Source of the DNA: an uncultured Sphaerochaeta sp.
GTDB lineage: Bacteria > Spirochaetota > Spirochaetia > Sphaerochaetales > Sphaerochaetaceae
Length of the DNA: 64,000 bases
Assembly: GCF_963677315.1 (NCBI RefSeq)
Contig: NZ_OY781940.1
Span: 291,001-355,000, forward strand
Direction of reading: 5' to 3'
Shown here in pieces: positions 55,016 through 63,271 of the stretch. The position numbers and the translations under genes are program-made. Within the stretch, counting starts at the first letter, position 1, and each line of letters starts with the position of its first letter. Below the pieces are notes generated by a model. The model saw only the letters and a list, made by a program, of their open reading frames with translations. It made no database searches and was not told the origin of the DNA.

Positions 55016-55960
55016 ATGATTACTGTGGATACCTATGTCAACGAACGTGAATGTGAATTTAAAGGTGAGAAGTATATTGTCCGAGACAATGGCGCTGTTA
55101 TGCGTCTTTCGAAGAAAAACTATCGGAAAAGAAAGTTAGACAATAAGTGGACATTTGGAGTTGGAGATAAAACAACTGGTTATCTCAAATTTAGCAGCAT
55201 CCCAATTCATAGAATTATTGCTACTGCTTTTCTTGGAAGTCCCAAAGATAGTAATTACGTTGTGGATCACATCAATACAAATCGGCAAGATAATACTCCG
55301 GGAAATCTGCGATGGGTTACGAGATTTGAGAATGTCTTTCTAAACCCAATAACTTGTAGAAATCTGGAGATGCTAACAGGACTTACCATTGACGAGATAA
55401 TTCAAAATCCCAAAATACTGGAAAACTATAAGGTGTCGAAAAATATAGCTTGGATGAGAAAGGTGAGCTCTGAGGAAAGCCGGAACTGCTATCAGAATCT
55501 TTTGAATTGGGCTTTGAATTCAAAGATTGAGCCTTCAAAAAAACGAGGCATAATTGGTGAATGGGTTTATCAAACAAGATATCTTCCTCCTGAAGAAGAT
55601 ACCTTGGAACACGGAAAGGTGGATACAATCTATCCAGGCTGTCCTTCCTGCAACGAAGATAAATCCTTAGAAAATTATCAACGAAGGCTCCAGCCCGGAA
55701 CTACCTTTTTAGAAACATCAATCACGAAGTATGTTGTTGTTGAATCTACCATTTTCGATGGGAAACTTATTGTAAGATCAAGAGACGTGAATGAGCAGGC
55801 TCTCAAACCGTGGTTTGTGTCCTTTGTGACCCTGGAAAATGGGAGATTTCAACATGAGTTGGTTAAATCTTGCTTTGTTGAAGAAGGGTCAAAAGAGTTC
55901 TTTGACATTATGCAGGATAAGCCCTGGGAGTCTAATCACTCCCTTGACTATGGGTGTTGA
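55016..55960 (+). CDS. HNH endonuclease-domain protein
   Basis: A 314-residue protein with an HNH_3-like nuclease segment at about 62-110: IPIHRIIATAFLG, VVDHINTNRQDNTPGNLRWVT. Such domains occur in phage homing nucleases and restriction-like proteins. The C-terminal 200 residues are unrecognised, with a CPSC pair. Start ATG follows TTGGAGGTAATTAA. It ends the first cassette. Confidence 0.82.
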   Translation: MITVDTYVNERECEFKGEKYIVRDNGAVMRLSKKNYRKRKLDNKWTFGVGDKTTGYLKFSSIPIHRIIATAFLGSPKDSNYVVDHINTNRQDNTPGNLRWVTRFENVFLNPITCRNLEMLTGLTIDEIIQNPKILENYKVSKNIAWMRKVSSEESRNCYQNLLNWALNSKIEPSKKRGIIGEWVYQTRYLPPEEDTLEHGKVDTIYPGCPSCNEDKSLENYQRRLQPGTTFLETSITKYVVVESTIFDGKLIVRSRDVNEQALKPWFVSFVTLENGRFQHELVKSCFVEEGSKEFFDIMQDKPWESNHSLDYGC

Positions 55961-56138
55961 GTCAAATGAACAGACAGTCTTAACATTGAAAACTATGGCA
56001 TTTCGATAAATGGTTAGGCTGTTCCCTTTGCCCTGCTTGTTTTATTAAAACTCGTTCATAATAAATACCACAATAGCACAGCCAGTCCTCTATGAAACAC
56101 AAAATGGCATATTTCATTGCATTGGATAAAGATATTTA
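55961..56138. other. AT-rich spacer at the end of the first cassette
   Basis: A 178-bp spacer with no gene, terminator or repeat recognised. It ends where the shared 197-bp block begins. Confidence 0.6.
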
Positions 56139-56335
56139 GACTATAAATCATCAATGACAACTTGCCCTTGATACAAGATTACCCTATGCAAGTATTTGTT
56201 TTGTAAACACTTATTTTTTCGTTATTTTATCAGTTTTTCAGGATTTTTTATTAATTTAGACTACTCAATTTCGTCAATTTTTACCAAAGATACGCACACT
56301 CGTATTTTCAACAATACCGTTGATTCTTATGCCAA
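56139..56335 (+). repeat. 197-bp repeat behind recombinase copy 2
   Basis: Aligns without gaps to 58830-59026 with only a few mismatches. It begins with GACTATAAATCATCAATGAC and runs to the recombinase stop codon. It probably includes the cassette end and recombination site. It is missing behind copy 1. Confidence 0.93.
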
Positions 56336-57346
56336 TTAGTTTTGGGGTTCGGAGGTTTTGTTTGCTTTTTTCACAGCTTTCTTCGAGCTGTAATGGGTAC
56401 TCTTCCTGACCTTGTTGCCGTGCTCATCGATCTCAATGTTGGAGCGTTTTGCCTTCAGCTTCTGCACGCGTTTGAACTGTCGTTCATGGATGATGGGGAT
56501 GTGATGGTTGCGTGACCGATGGACCTCGAACGGGTCACGAACCGTTCTCTTGGTTGAGGGAAAATCTGCCGACTCGGTTTCTCCATAGACGGAGGTGCCG
56601 GTATACTTCTCATTGGTGAGGATGTTCTCAATGGTTTTAACCGGCCATTTCTTCTTTCCCGTTGGTGAGGGAACCTTCAGCGCTTCCAGCTCCTTCTTGA
56701 TCCTCACGATGCTCCAGCCCTGCTCATACCAATCAAAGATCTTCAGGACTATTCTGGCTTCAGCAATGTTGAGGATGAGGCCTTCCTCCTCATTACGATC
56801 ATATCCATAGCACCTTCTGGAGAATGCCGGGGAGTCAGGATCCATGGTACTTCTTCTGAGACCCCACTTGATGTTCTCGCTCTTGTTCTCACTCTCCGCC
56901 TGGGCTATGCCCGCATGGAGTGTGAGCAGCAACTCCCCTGCCTGGCTGAGGAGGTGGATCTGCTCATTGTAGAAAAAGACATCCACCTTCAGTTCCTTGA
57001 GCCTACGAAGCGTCACCAGAAAATCCACGCAGTTGCGTCCAAATCGGCTGATGGACTTGGTATAGATCATGTCGATCTTACCCGCCTCACAGTCGGCCAG
57101 GAGGCTCTGGAAGCCCGGTCTGGAGCTTATGGTCCGCCCTGACTTGATGTCGGTGTAGGTCCCGACATATTCCCAAGCGGGATTATCCAGGATGTCCTCT
57201 TTCTCGAAGTCCATCTGGGCTGAAAGACTATGAAGCTGGCGCTCCATCTGTGTGCTCACACGGCAATACAATGCCACACGTGTGCGCTTGAAATGTCGCT
57301 TTGCTGGTATGACATGTATGATGGGTTTTCTTTTCTCGTCCGGCAT
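56336..57346 (-). CDS. Short serine recombinase, copy 2
   Basis: A 336-residue recombinase, the intact version of the array enzyme: catalytic VALYCRVSTQMERQLHS, SRPGFQSLL, YTKSISRFGRN, a helical E segment with AQAESENKSENIKWGL and a recombinase domain, ending NKTSEPQN. Only a handful of residues differ from copy 1. It has no zinc ribbon. About 40 bp before its ATG (to about 57382) are also shared with copy 1, then the flanks diverge. Confidence 0.92.
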   Translation of the reverse strand: MPDEKRKPIIHVIPAKRHFKRTRVALYCRVSTQMERQLHSLSAQMDFEKEDILDNPAWEYVGTYTDIKSGRTISSRPGFQSLLADCEAGKIDMIYTKSISRFGRNCVDFLVTLRRLKELKVDVFFYNEQIHLLSQAGELLLTLHAGIAQAESENKSENIKWGLRRSTMDPDSPAFSRRCYGYDRNEEEGLILNIAEARIVLKIFDWYEQGWSIVRIKKELEALKVPSPTGKKKWPVKTIENILTNEKYTGTSVYGETESADFPSTKRTVRDPFEVHRSRNHHIPIIHERQFKRVQKLKAKRSNIEIDEHGNKVRKSTHYSSKKAVKKANKTSEPQN

Positions 57347-57594
57347 GGGTTTTTATAACACGAATGGAAAGGGATGGATAGATTTGAGAGAACAATCTTG
57401 ATTGGACCTCGAATTGATACTTTTATTGCTCAAACATTTACAGACGATATTTCTTGGCTTATAGTTGTAGCAACTTCTTTGATCTTCAACTATTGATTAA
57501 ATGCACATCACCAAGGAAGGAGGACTCGCAATAGAATACTCTACCCATAAAGATGGCCCTTTAAAATAGTAGAACAGAAATAACGAAGGAAAGT

Positions 57595-58389
57595 ATGGAA
57601 CAAGAAAGAATTGAAATAGTTTATCACTATACAAAACGATCCGTATTCTTTGAATACATCATGATCAGCAAAAGCTTGAGAATGTCAAAATTGGAAAATT
57701 CTCGCGACCCTTATGAAAGTTGTCCTAGTAGTCCATACTACCCTAATGCTTCCAGTATTACTGATGAGGATGTTGAGCATTATGAAATCGAAAAAAAGTA
57801 CTTGGAGGATATTTATACAAACTCTAGATTTCTCAGCTTCGTAAAATCTGATTTAGATCATAGCTACGAGGGTTGTGACAAGTTGAGAATGTGGGATCAA
57901 TACGGTGATGGACATAATGGCGTTTGCCTAGGGGTGTCCAGAAAAGGTCTTGAAGATTTCTGTGACTCTAATATCTCAGGCGCTGGAGACAATAAAATCC
58001 TTATCCCCAAGGATCTGAGTTACAACCACCCAATAGACTATCCAGTCTCAACATTCTTTGGAATACCACAAATCTCAGCTGCCGAAATGAAGACCTATAA
58101 CGCAAGAACCACTATTAAAAGTGGGATAGAGAAGTTCTTCTTTCAAAAAGATTCTGACTACCGTGACGAGAATGAATTTCGGATTTTTAGGTTAGCAGAG
58201 AACGCGGAAGACCCAACCTATATCCCCATACAAGAAAGTCTGCTCGAAATAATATTCGGGCATAAGACCGATAGGACGATTATTGATAAATATAAGAATA
58301 TTATCCTAGCCACTTTCCCGAATGCGAAGCTATTTCTCGCTGCTTGGGCAAGTGGACAAATGATAAAATCACACTACAATATGAGGTAA
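57595..58389 (+). CDS. DUF2971-family protein, second cassette cargo
   Basis: A 264-residue protein of the DUF2971 type: YHYTKRSVFFEYIMISKSLRM, DPYE, LRMWDQYGDGHNGVCLGVS and SDYRDENEFRIFR, matching the family's W-x-x-Y-x-x-x-H-x-G-x-C and E-x-E-x-R patterns. Its biochemical role is unknown, but such genes are common in defence islands. ATG follows AAGGAAAGT. Confidence 0.85.
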   Translation: MEQERIEIVYHYTKRSVFFEYIMISKSLRMSKLENSRDPYESCPSSPYYPNASSITDEDVEHYEIEKKYLEDIYTNSRFLSFVKSDLDHSYEGCDKLRMWDQYGDGHNGVCLGVSRKGLEDFCDSNISGAGDNKILIPKDLSYNHPIDYPVSTFFGIPQISAAEMKTYNARTTIKSGIEKFFFQKDSDYRDENEFRIFRLAENAEDPTYIPIQESLLEIIFGHKTDRTIIDKYKNIILATFPNAKLFLAAWASGQMIKSHYNMR

Positions 58390-58392
58390 TTT

Positions 58393-58797
58393 ATGCCAAG
58401 CATAAGAAAAGGTTCTTTTCCATTGTCACTCACCTATTCTGATGGGAATTGCACCAATAATTTATTTGGTGATAAGGCCTACTATGATGCATGGTTGAAT
58501 ACATGTGAATTATCGTTCGATCTAAAGAGGAATTTCCGATCAAGGAACAAGGATGGTAATGACTATATCGATGTCAATGAACTGAATGAGGAAAGAGACA
58601 AACTTCGGACCATTCAGATTTTCGATAGCTCAATTGCATCGACTATCAAGGAAAAAAGAGAAGAAATCAGCTCAATGGAATTCAGAGTGTCTTTGCTGAT
58701 GGATTCATACCCAAGGATAATATGCAAAATCCACAATTTTACTTTCGATGATTCTGTTTCTGCAGTGACATTCAGGATCGAAAAGATTTTACAATAA
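58393..58797 (+). CDS. Unknown 134-residue protein, second cassette cargo
   Basis: No family recognised. The sequence is polar (FDLKRNFRSRNKDGNDYIDV), without signal or membrane segments. It starts 3 nt after the DUF2971 gene with GAGGTAATTT before its ATG, so the two form an operon and probably act together. Confidence 0.65.
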   Translation: MPSIRKGSFPLSLTYSDGNCTNNLFGDKAYYDAWLNTCELSFDLKRNFRSRNKDGNDYIDVNELNEERDKLRTIQIFDSSIASTIKEKREEISSMEFRVSLLMDSYPRIICKIHNFTFDDSVSAVTFRIEKILQ

Positions 58798-58829
58798 TCA
58801 TATTTTATTCTACTGTATATTTTTATTTC

Positions 58830-59026
58830 GACTATACATCATCAATGACAACTTGCCCTTGATACAAGATTACTCTATGCAAGTATTTGCTTTGTAAACA
58901 CTTATTTATTCGTTATTTTACCAGTTTTTCAGGATTTTTTATTAATTTAGACTACTCAATTTCGTCAATTTTTACCAAAGATACGCACACTCGTATTTTC
59001 AACAATACCGTTGATTAATATGCCAT
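58830..59026 (+). repeat. 197-bp repeat behind the recombinase remnant
   Basis: Second copy of the block at 56139-56335, gap-free. It begins GACTATACATCATCAATGAC and ends at the stop of the truncated third recombinase. Confidence 0.93.
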
Positions 59027-59140
59027 TTAGTTTTGGAGTTCAGGGGTTTTGTTTGCTTTTTTCACAGCCGTCTTGGAGCTGTAATGGGTGCTCTTTCGGA
59101 CCTTGTTGCCGTGCATATTAACCTCCATATTGGAACGTTT
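59027..59140 (-). pseudogene. Serine recombinase, copy 3, last 37 codons
   Basis: Minus-strand translation gives NKVRKSTHYSSKTAVKKANK and a PELQN end, matching the end of copy 2. Similarity stops abruptly at 59140. The rest of the gene is absent, marking the right-hand break of the array. Confidence 0.9.
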
Positions 59141-59260
59141 GTAGGTGTCTGTCGAATTTTTTCCTAAGAGTTATTTTCAACTGATGCTAATAATGAAGTG
59201 ATACTGATAACTCGAGTCAAGAAAACAAGAATTCAGACAAGATTGCATTAATCACAAATG

Positions 59261-59523
59261 CTAAGTCTTAACTCTTACTTGCCTATTCATTAATAACGGA
59301 AGGAGAAAATCTTGCAGCTTTGTTAGAGCAATATTTTGTTCAATATTATCAACCATCAGTCTATACATGGGTTCGACAAGCTTATTGAACTTTTCAACTT
59401 CTTCTTTACTCCATGGGAAGGTCAGATGCTCAATAGCGCTAGAGGCGTGAAGAATGTTTGAACCAATAGCATACTTCGCAATCGTTCGTTGAATTTCTTC
59501 TGACCGAAAAATGCAGTAAATGC
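59261..59523 (-). pseudogene. hsdS: hsdS fragment (type I restriction specificity subunit C-terminus)
   Basis: The frame ends with VEPMYRLMVDNIEQNIALTK and LQDFLLPLLMNRQVRV, the characteristic end of HsdS proteins, and before it AIGSNILHASSAIEHLTFPW matches the second target-recognition domain end. About 85 residues remain of an expected 400. The upstream part is replaced by recombinase sequence. No hsdM or hsdR is present in the window. Confidence 0.75.
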
Positions 59524-60471
59524 CTTTCTGGAAAAGGCAGCTATAAAATAGCAAAAGCACTTAGAGAGAAAAAGGCACTGACAAAGCGAGGCGGCAAATG
59601 GAGCTCAACGGTAGTTAAAGAAATCCTGAAAAATGAGAAATATACGGGTGATGTGCTCTTTCAGAAAACATTCACTGATTCGCAGTTTAACAGGCATACC
59701 AATCGGGGTGAAAAGCCGCAGTACTATGTCAAAGGTCATCATGACGCAATAATTAGCACCGAGGACTTTGAAGCGGCACAGGCGATTATTGTCCAGCGTG
59801 CTAAAGAAAAGAATATTGTGGCGGATGATGAGAAGTACCTGAGCCGATACCCATTCTCAGGAAAAATAATATGCGCTGAATGCGGTGCTACTTGGAAAAG
59901 AAGAACACATACCGCTTGTAAGGCTAAATACTATGCTTACACCTGCAACACTCACCTGAAGGACAAAAATAAGTGCGGCCAGCTTTTTATCAACGAGACG
60001 GATTTTGAGGTCGCCTTTGTAAATATGGTGAACAAGCTGATTTTTAGCAAAAAGGTTCTTTTACAACCGTTCCTTAATAGCCTTAAAAGCATTGACCAAG
60101 CTAATGCACTTACTCGAATTAACGAGCTTGAGACGGCTTTGGAACAGAACTTTGACCGAAGGCAGGTTCTTACAAACCTTCTTTCAAAGCAGTACATCGA
60201 GCCTGCACTATATGCCAAACAGAATAGTGAACTTTTAGCTGAAGCTGAGGAGTTGAGAAATGAAAAGGAAGCCTTGTACCGCTCGGTAAATGGTGAGCTT
60301 GAGAATTCGAAAGCAGTAAGCAGGCTCTTAAAGTATGTAAACAATAGTGCAGGACTTGCAGAATTTGATGCAGTTGCCTTTGAGGCACATGTTGACCACA
60401 TTACTGTTTACACCAGAAGTGAAATAGGCTTCGCACTAAAGTGCGGTTTAACCCTTAAGGAAAGGTTGTGA
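59521..60471 (+). pseudogene. Large serine recombinase lacking its catalytic domain
   Basis: The open frame begins near 59521 (GKGSYKIAKALREKKALTKR) in the middle of the recombinase domain, then has the zinc ribbon (CAECGATWKRR, YTCNTHLKDKNKCGQ) and coiled coil. The N-terminal catalytic domain with the serine is missing. An in-frame start at 59653 would give a 272-residue protein, probably non-functional. It borders the hsdS fragment. Confidence 0.82.
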
Positions 60472-60475
60472 GAAT

Positions 60476-60895
60476 ATGAGTCATGTCCCATACGGATACA
60501 GAATCGAAAATGGTAAAGCGGTGATTGATGAAGAAAAAGCAAAGCAAGTAAAGAAGATCTATAAAGCATACCTCTCTGGCCTTGCCTACGTGCCAGCAGC
60601 AGAAGCCGCCGGACTTAAGCTTTACCACACAGGTGCAAAGAAGATGATGCAAAATAAGCATTACCTCGGAGACGACTATTACCCGGCGATTATTGATAAT
60701 GAGACCTTTGTCGCGGCAGAAGCCGAGCGTGTAAAACGACAGGCTAAGCTTGGAAGAGTATTTGATGATAAGCCAGCCAAAGTGAGCAAGATTGCTACAG
60801 GTTTTAAGATGCCAAAGGTTCAAATAAAATATGATGATCCTTTTACACAGGCAGAATACGTCTACAGCTTGATAGAAAGCGAGGTGGATGTATGA
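60476..60895 (+). CDS. Small recombinase-domain protein
   Basis: A 139-residue protein ([49 protein letters not shown]) that corresponds to the recombinase DNA-binding domain only, with no catalytic domain or zinc ribbon. Small genes like this sit between two large serine recombinases in Firmicutes elements and may assist them. It starts 4 nt after the truncated gene and overlaps the next by 4 nt. Confidence 0.8.
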   Translation: MSHVPYGYRIENGKAVIDEEKAKQVKKIYKAYLSGLAYVPAAEAAGLKLYHTGAKKMMQNKHYLGDDYYPAIIDNETFVAAEAERVKRQAKLGRVFDDKPAKVSKIATGFKMPKVQIKYDDPFTQAEYVYSLIESEVDV

Positions 60896-62466
60896 TTTCC
60901 TTAGCCAGCAATGTTACGGTTATTCCTGCAAAGAAAACAATCGGTACACAGAAAACAACCGATAAAGTCCAGAAAACACGAGTAGCTGCTTATTGCCGTG
61001 TTTCCACTGATAGTGATGAGCAGGAAACCAGCTATGAAACACAGATTGAGCATTACACTTCGTTTATCAATAGTCACCCGGATTGGGTGCTGGCCGGGAT
61101 ATATGCCGATGACGGCATTTCTGGAATGAATACGAAAAAGCGTGATGAATTCCAGCGCATGATTAATGACTGTAACGAAGGCAAGATAGATATGGTTATT
61201 ACCAAGTCCATCAGCCGATTTGCAAGGAATACGGTTGATTGTCTGAATTATACCAGAGCCCTTAAGAATAAGAACATCGGCGTTTACTTCGAAAAAGAAA
61301 ATATCAATACGCTCGATGCTAAAGGTGAAGTTCTAATGACAATTATGGCTTCTCTTGCACAGCAAGAAAGTGAGTCATTATCGGCTAACGTTCGTCTGGG
61401 TTTGCAGTTCCGATACCAACAAGGAAAAGTTCAGGTCAATCACAACTGGTTCTTGGGATATACCAAAGATGCAGACGGGCACCTCATCATTGATCCAGAG
61501 CAAGCTGAAGTCGTTAAGCGCATCTATAGAGAGTACCTTAGCGGTAAGAGCTTCTTACAGATAAAAAGGTCGCTTGAAGCCGATGGAATTCTGAACGGTG
61601 CCGGTAATGCAAAATGGCATGAAAGCAATATAAAGCAGATACTTACAAACGAGAAGTACATCGGAGACGCTTTGCTTCAGAAGACCTATACGGTGGATAT
61701 TCTTGAAAAGAAGCGTGAAGCTAATAAGGGTCAGGTTCCTAAATATTATGTAGAGGACAGTCATGAAGCTATTATTCCAAAGGATATCTTCCTAAAGGTA
61801 CAGGAGGAAATCGCAAGACGCGCAAACCTTACCAAAGGCACCACAAAGCGCAAACGAATCTATAGTGGCCGCTACGCTTTATCTGGAATAGTGTTCTGCG
61901 CTCACTGCGGTGACATCTTCCGCAGAATTAAATGGAACAATCGTGGGTGTAAGTCCACCGTTTGGCGCTGCGTCAGCAGGGTAGAAAAAGATGGTCCAGA
62001 TTGTACCGCAAGGACTGTTCATGAAGAATTTCTCCATGAGGTAGTTATCAAGGCCATAAACGAAGCGTTCCGGGAAAAGAAAGCAATCCTTCCTCTTTTG
62101 CGAGAGAATATCGAGAGTAGTCTGGAGGAAGTCACTTCAAATCAGATTGCAGCGATTGATGAACAGATGAAGTCAATGCAGCAGGAGCTATTGGCAACCG
62201 TTAATTCTAAGAATACCGGTGATGAGCTTGGTATGGAGATTAGAAGGCTGCGTGATGAGAAGCAGGCCCTTCAAAATGAGCAGGCATCCCGACAGGATCT
62301 GAGAACACGACTCGATGAGATGATGCGTTTCCTTAACGATCTGCCTTGCGAGTTGACTGAATATGAAGAAGATTATGTAAGGACTCTCTTGGAAAAGATA
62401 ACGGTTTATGATGACTATTTCATTGTGGAATTTAAGTCTGGAATTGAAATCCAAATTGACGAGTAA
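60892..62466 (+). CDS. Large serine recombinase, full length
   Basis: A 524-residue recombinase: catalytic [18 protein letters not shown] (serine near residue 41), [11 protein letters not shown], recombinase domain to about 300, zinc ribbon [10 protein letters not shown] ... WRCVSR, and a coiled coil near 400-460. All parts expected for a functional transposase/integrase are present. ATG overlaps the small gene before it. Confidence 0.93.
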   Translation: MISLASNVTVIPAKKTIGTQKTTDKVQKTRVAAYCRVSTDSDEQETSYETQIEHYTSFINSHPDWVLAGIYADDGISGMNTKKRDEFQRMINDCNEGKIDMVITKSISRFARNTVDCLNYTRALKNKNIGVYFEKENINTLDAKGEVLMTIMASLAQQESESLSANVRLGLQFRYQQGKVQVNHNWFLGYTKDADGHLIIDPEQAEVVKRIYREYLSGKSFLQIKRSLEADGILNGAGNAKWHESNIKQILTNEKYIGDALLQKTYTVDILEKKREANKGQVPKYYVEDSHEAIIPKDIFLKVQEEIARRANLTKGTTKRKRIYSGRYALSGIVFCAHCGDIFRRIKWNNRGCKSTVWRCVSRVEKDGPDCTARTVHEEFLHEVVIKAINEAFREKKAILPLLRENIESSLEEVTSNQIAAIDEQMKSMQQELLATVNSKNTGDELGMEIRRLRDEKQALQNEQASRQDLRTRLDEMMRFLNDLPCELTEYEEDYVRTLLEKITVYDDYFIVEFKSGIEIQIDE

Positions 62467-62471
62467 TCGAT

Positions 62472-62671
62472 ACAACACTATAACGAAGTGGCTGATGAGA
62501 TATACCGCTTGCGTGAACTGAGGCAAAATGCATTGGTTGAAAACGCAGTCATGTCAACTCGCAGAATATGATGATCTATTGGTGAGACGGCTTATTGAGA
62601 AGTTAACAGTCTTAGATGATAAACTGACTATTGAGTTCAGGCTCAGTGCTGAAATTGATGTAGAAATATAA
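62472..62671 (+). pseudogene. C-terminal debris of another large serine recombinase
   Basis: Two frames must be joined: first YNEVADEIYRLRELRQNALV, then, after a frame change near 62550, LAEYDDLLVRRLIEKLTVLD and an end in AEIDVEI. Together they resemble the coiled coil and end of a large serine recombinase. It follows directly on the full-length gene, as if left by recombination between copies. Confidence 0.75.
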
Positions 62672-62683
62672 TGCATATAACTA

Positions 62684-62725
62684 ACCGCCAGTCGAGGAGA
62701 ATTATCCTTTATCTGGCGGTGTTTT
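62684..62725 (+). terminator. Terminator after the recombinase module
   Basis: ACCGCCAG (62684-62691) pairs with CTGGCGGT (62713-62720), with a smaller inner AGGA/TCCT pairing, followed by GTTTTAATC. It separates the recombinases from the metal-resistance genes. Confidence 0.8.
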
Positions 62726-62774
62726 AATCGTTAAAACCCTCATCAAGTATAAATAGAAAATACATTGCTCGTTC

Positions 62775-62852
62775 ACTTGAATAACTGTTCAAGTATCTAT
62801 TGACTTCTTTTTATCGCAGTAGTAAAATTAACATGTGAATAACTGTTCAAGT
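62775..62852 (+). promoter_or_regulatory. Metal-regulated promoter with two operators
   Basis: TTGACT (62800-62805), 17 bp, TAAAAT (62823-62828) make a good promoter. It is flanked by ACTTGAATAACTGTTCAAGT (62775-62794, a 7-6-7 inverted repeat) and a near copy, TGTGAATAACTGTTCAAGT (62834-62852). Such TGAA-N-TTCA sites are bound by ArsR/CadC-type repressors, here presumably the product of the next gene. Confidence 0.85.
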
Positions 62853-62883
62853 ATGCAATTGAAATAATATCGGAGGTGATAAT

Positions 62884-63258
62884 GTGGCAAGGAAAATTCA
62901 ACCAACTGAAAGATGTGACTGTGATGTTATACATGAGGAGACTGTTAACCAAGTTCGAGAAAAAATGCCTCAAGAAGAAACCCTATATGATCTTGCGGAG
63001 CTATTTAAGGTCTTTGGGGATTCAACAAGAATTAAGATACTCTGGGCGTTAGATGAAGCCGAGATGTGCGTTTGCGATATTGCATTCTTATTGAATATGA
63101 CCCAATCAGCAATTTCTCATCAGCTAAGAGTCTTAAAGCAGGCTGAACTAGTAAAGAGCAGAAGAGAAGGAAAGATTGTATTCTACTCCCTTGAAGATGA
63201 ACATGTAAAGCAAATATTTGACCAAGGATTAATTCATATTTCAGAAGAAAGTAAGTAA
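62884..63258 (+). CDS. ArsR/SmtB-family metal-sensing repressor (CadC-like)
   Basis: A 124-residue winged-helix repressor. Early cysteines (CDCDV) and CVCDIAFLL in the DNA-binding region match the CadC-type cadmium/lead/zinc site; TQSAISHQLRVLKQAELVKSRREG is the recognition helix and wing. Metal binding would release the operators and switch on the P-type ATPase. The start is GTG at 62884 after CGGAGGTGATAAT. Confidence 0.92.
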   Translation: MARKIQPTERCDCDVIHEETVNQVREKMPQEETLYDLAELFKVFGDSTRIKILWALDEAEMCVCDIAFLLNMTQSAISHQLRVLKQAELVKSRREGKIVFYSLEDEHVKQIFDQGLIHISEESK

Positions 63259-63271
63259 AGGTGGGGCAGTG

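Larger units (their letters stand above)
49924..59140. mobile_element. Tandem array of serine-recombinase cassettes with varied cargo
   Basis: Two full recombinase genes (56336-57346, 49924-51012) and a remnant (59027-59140), all leftward and almost identical where they overlap. The second and third share a further 197 bp behind the gene. Different rightward genes fill the spaces. The repeat distance between second and third copies is exactly 2691 bp. The base composition is AT-rich in the cargo. The array is broken on the left (LysR fragment) and right (truncated recombinase then hsdS fragment). Confidence 0.75.
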
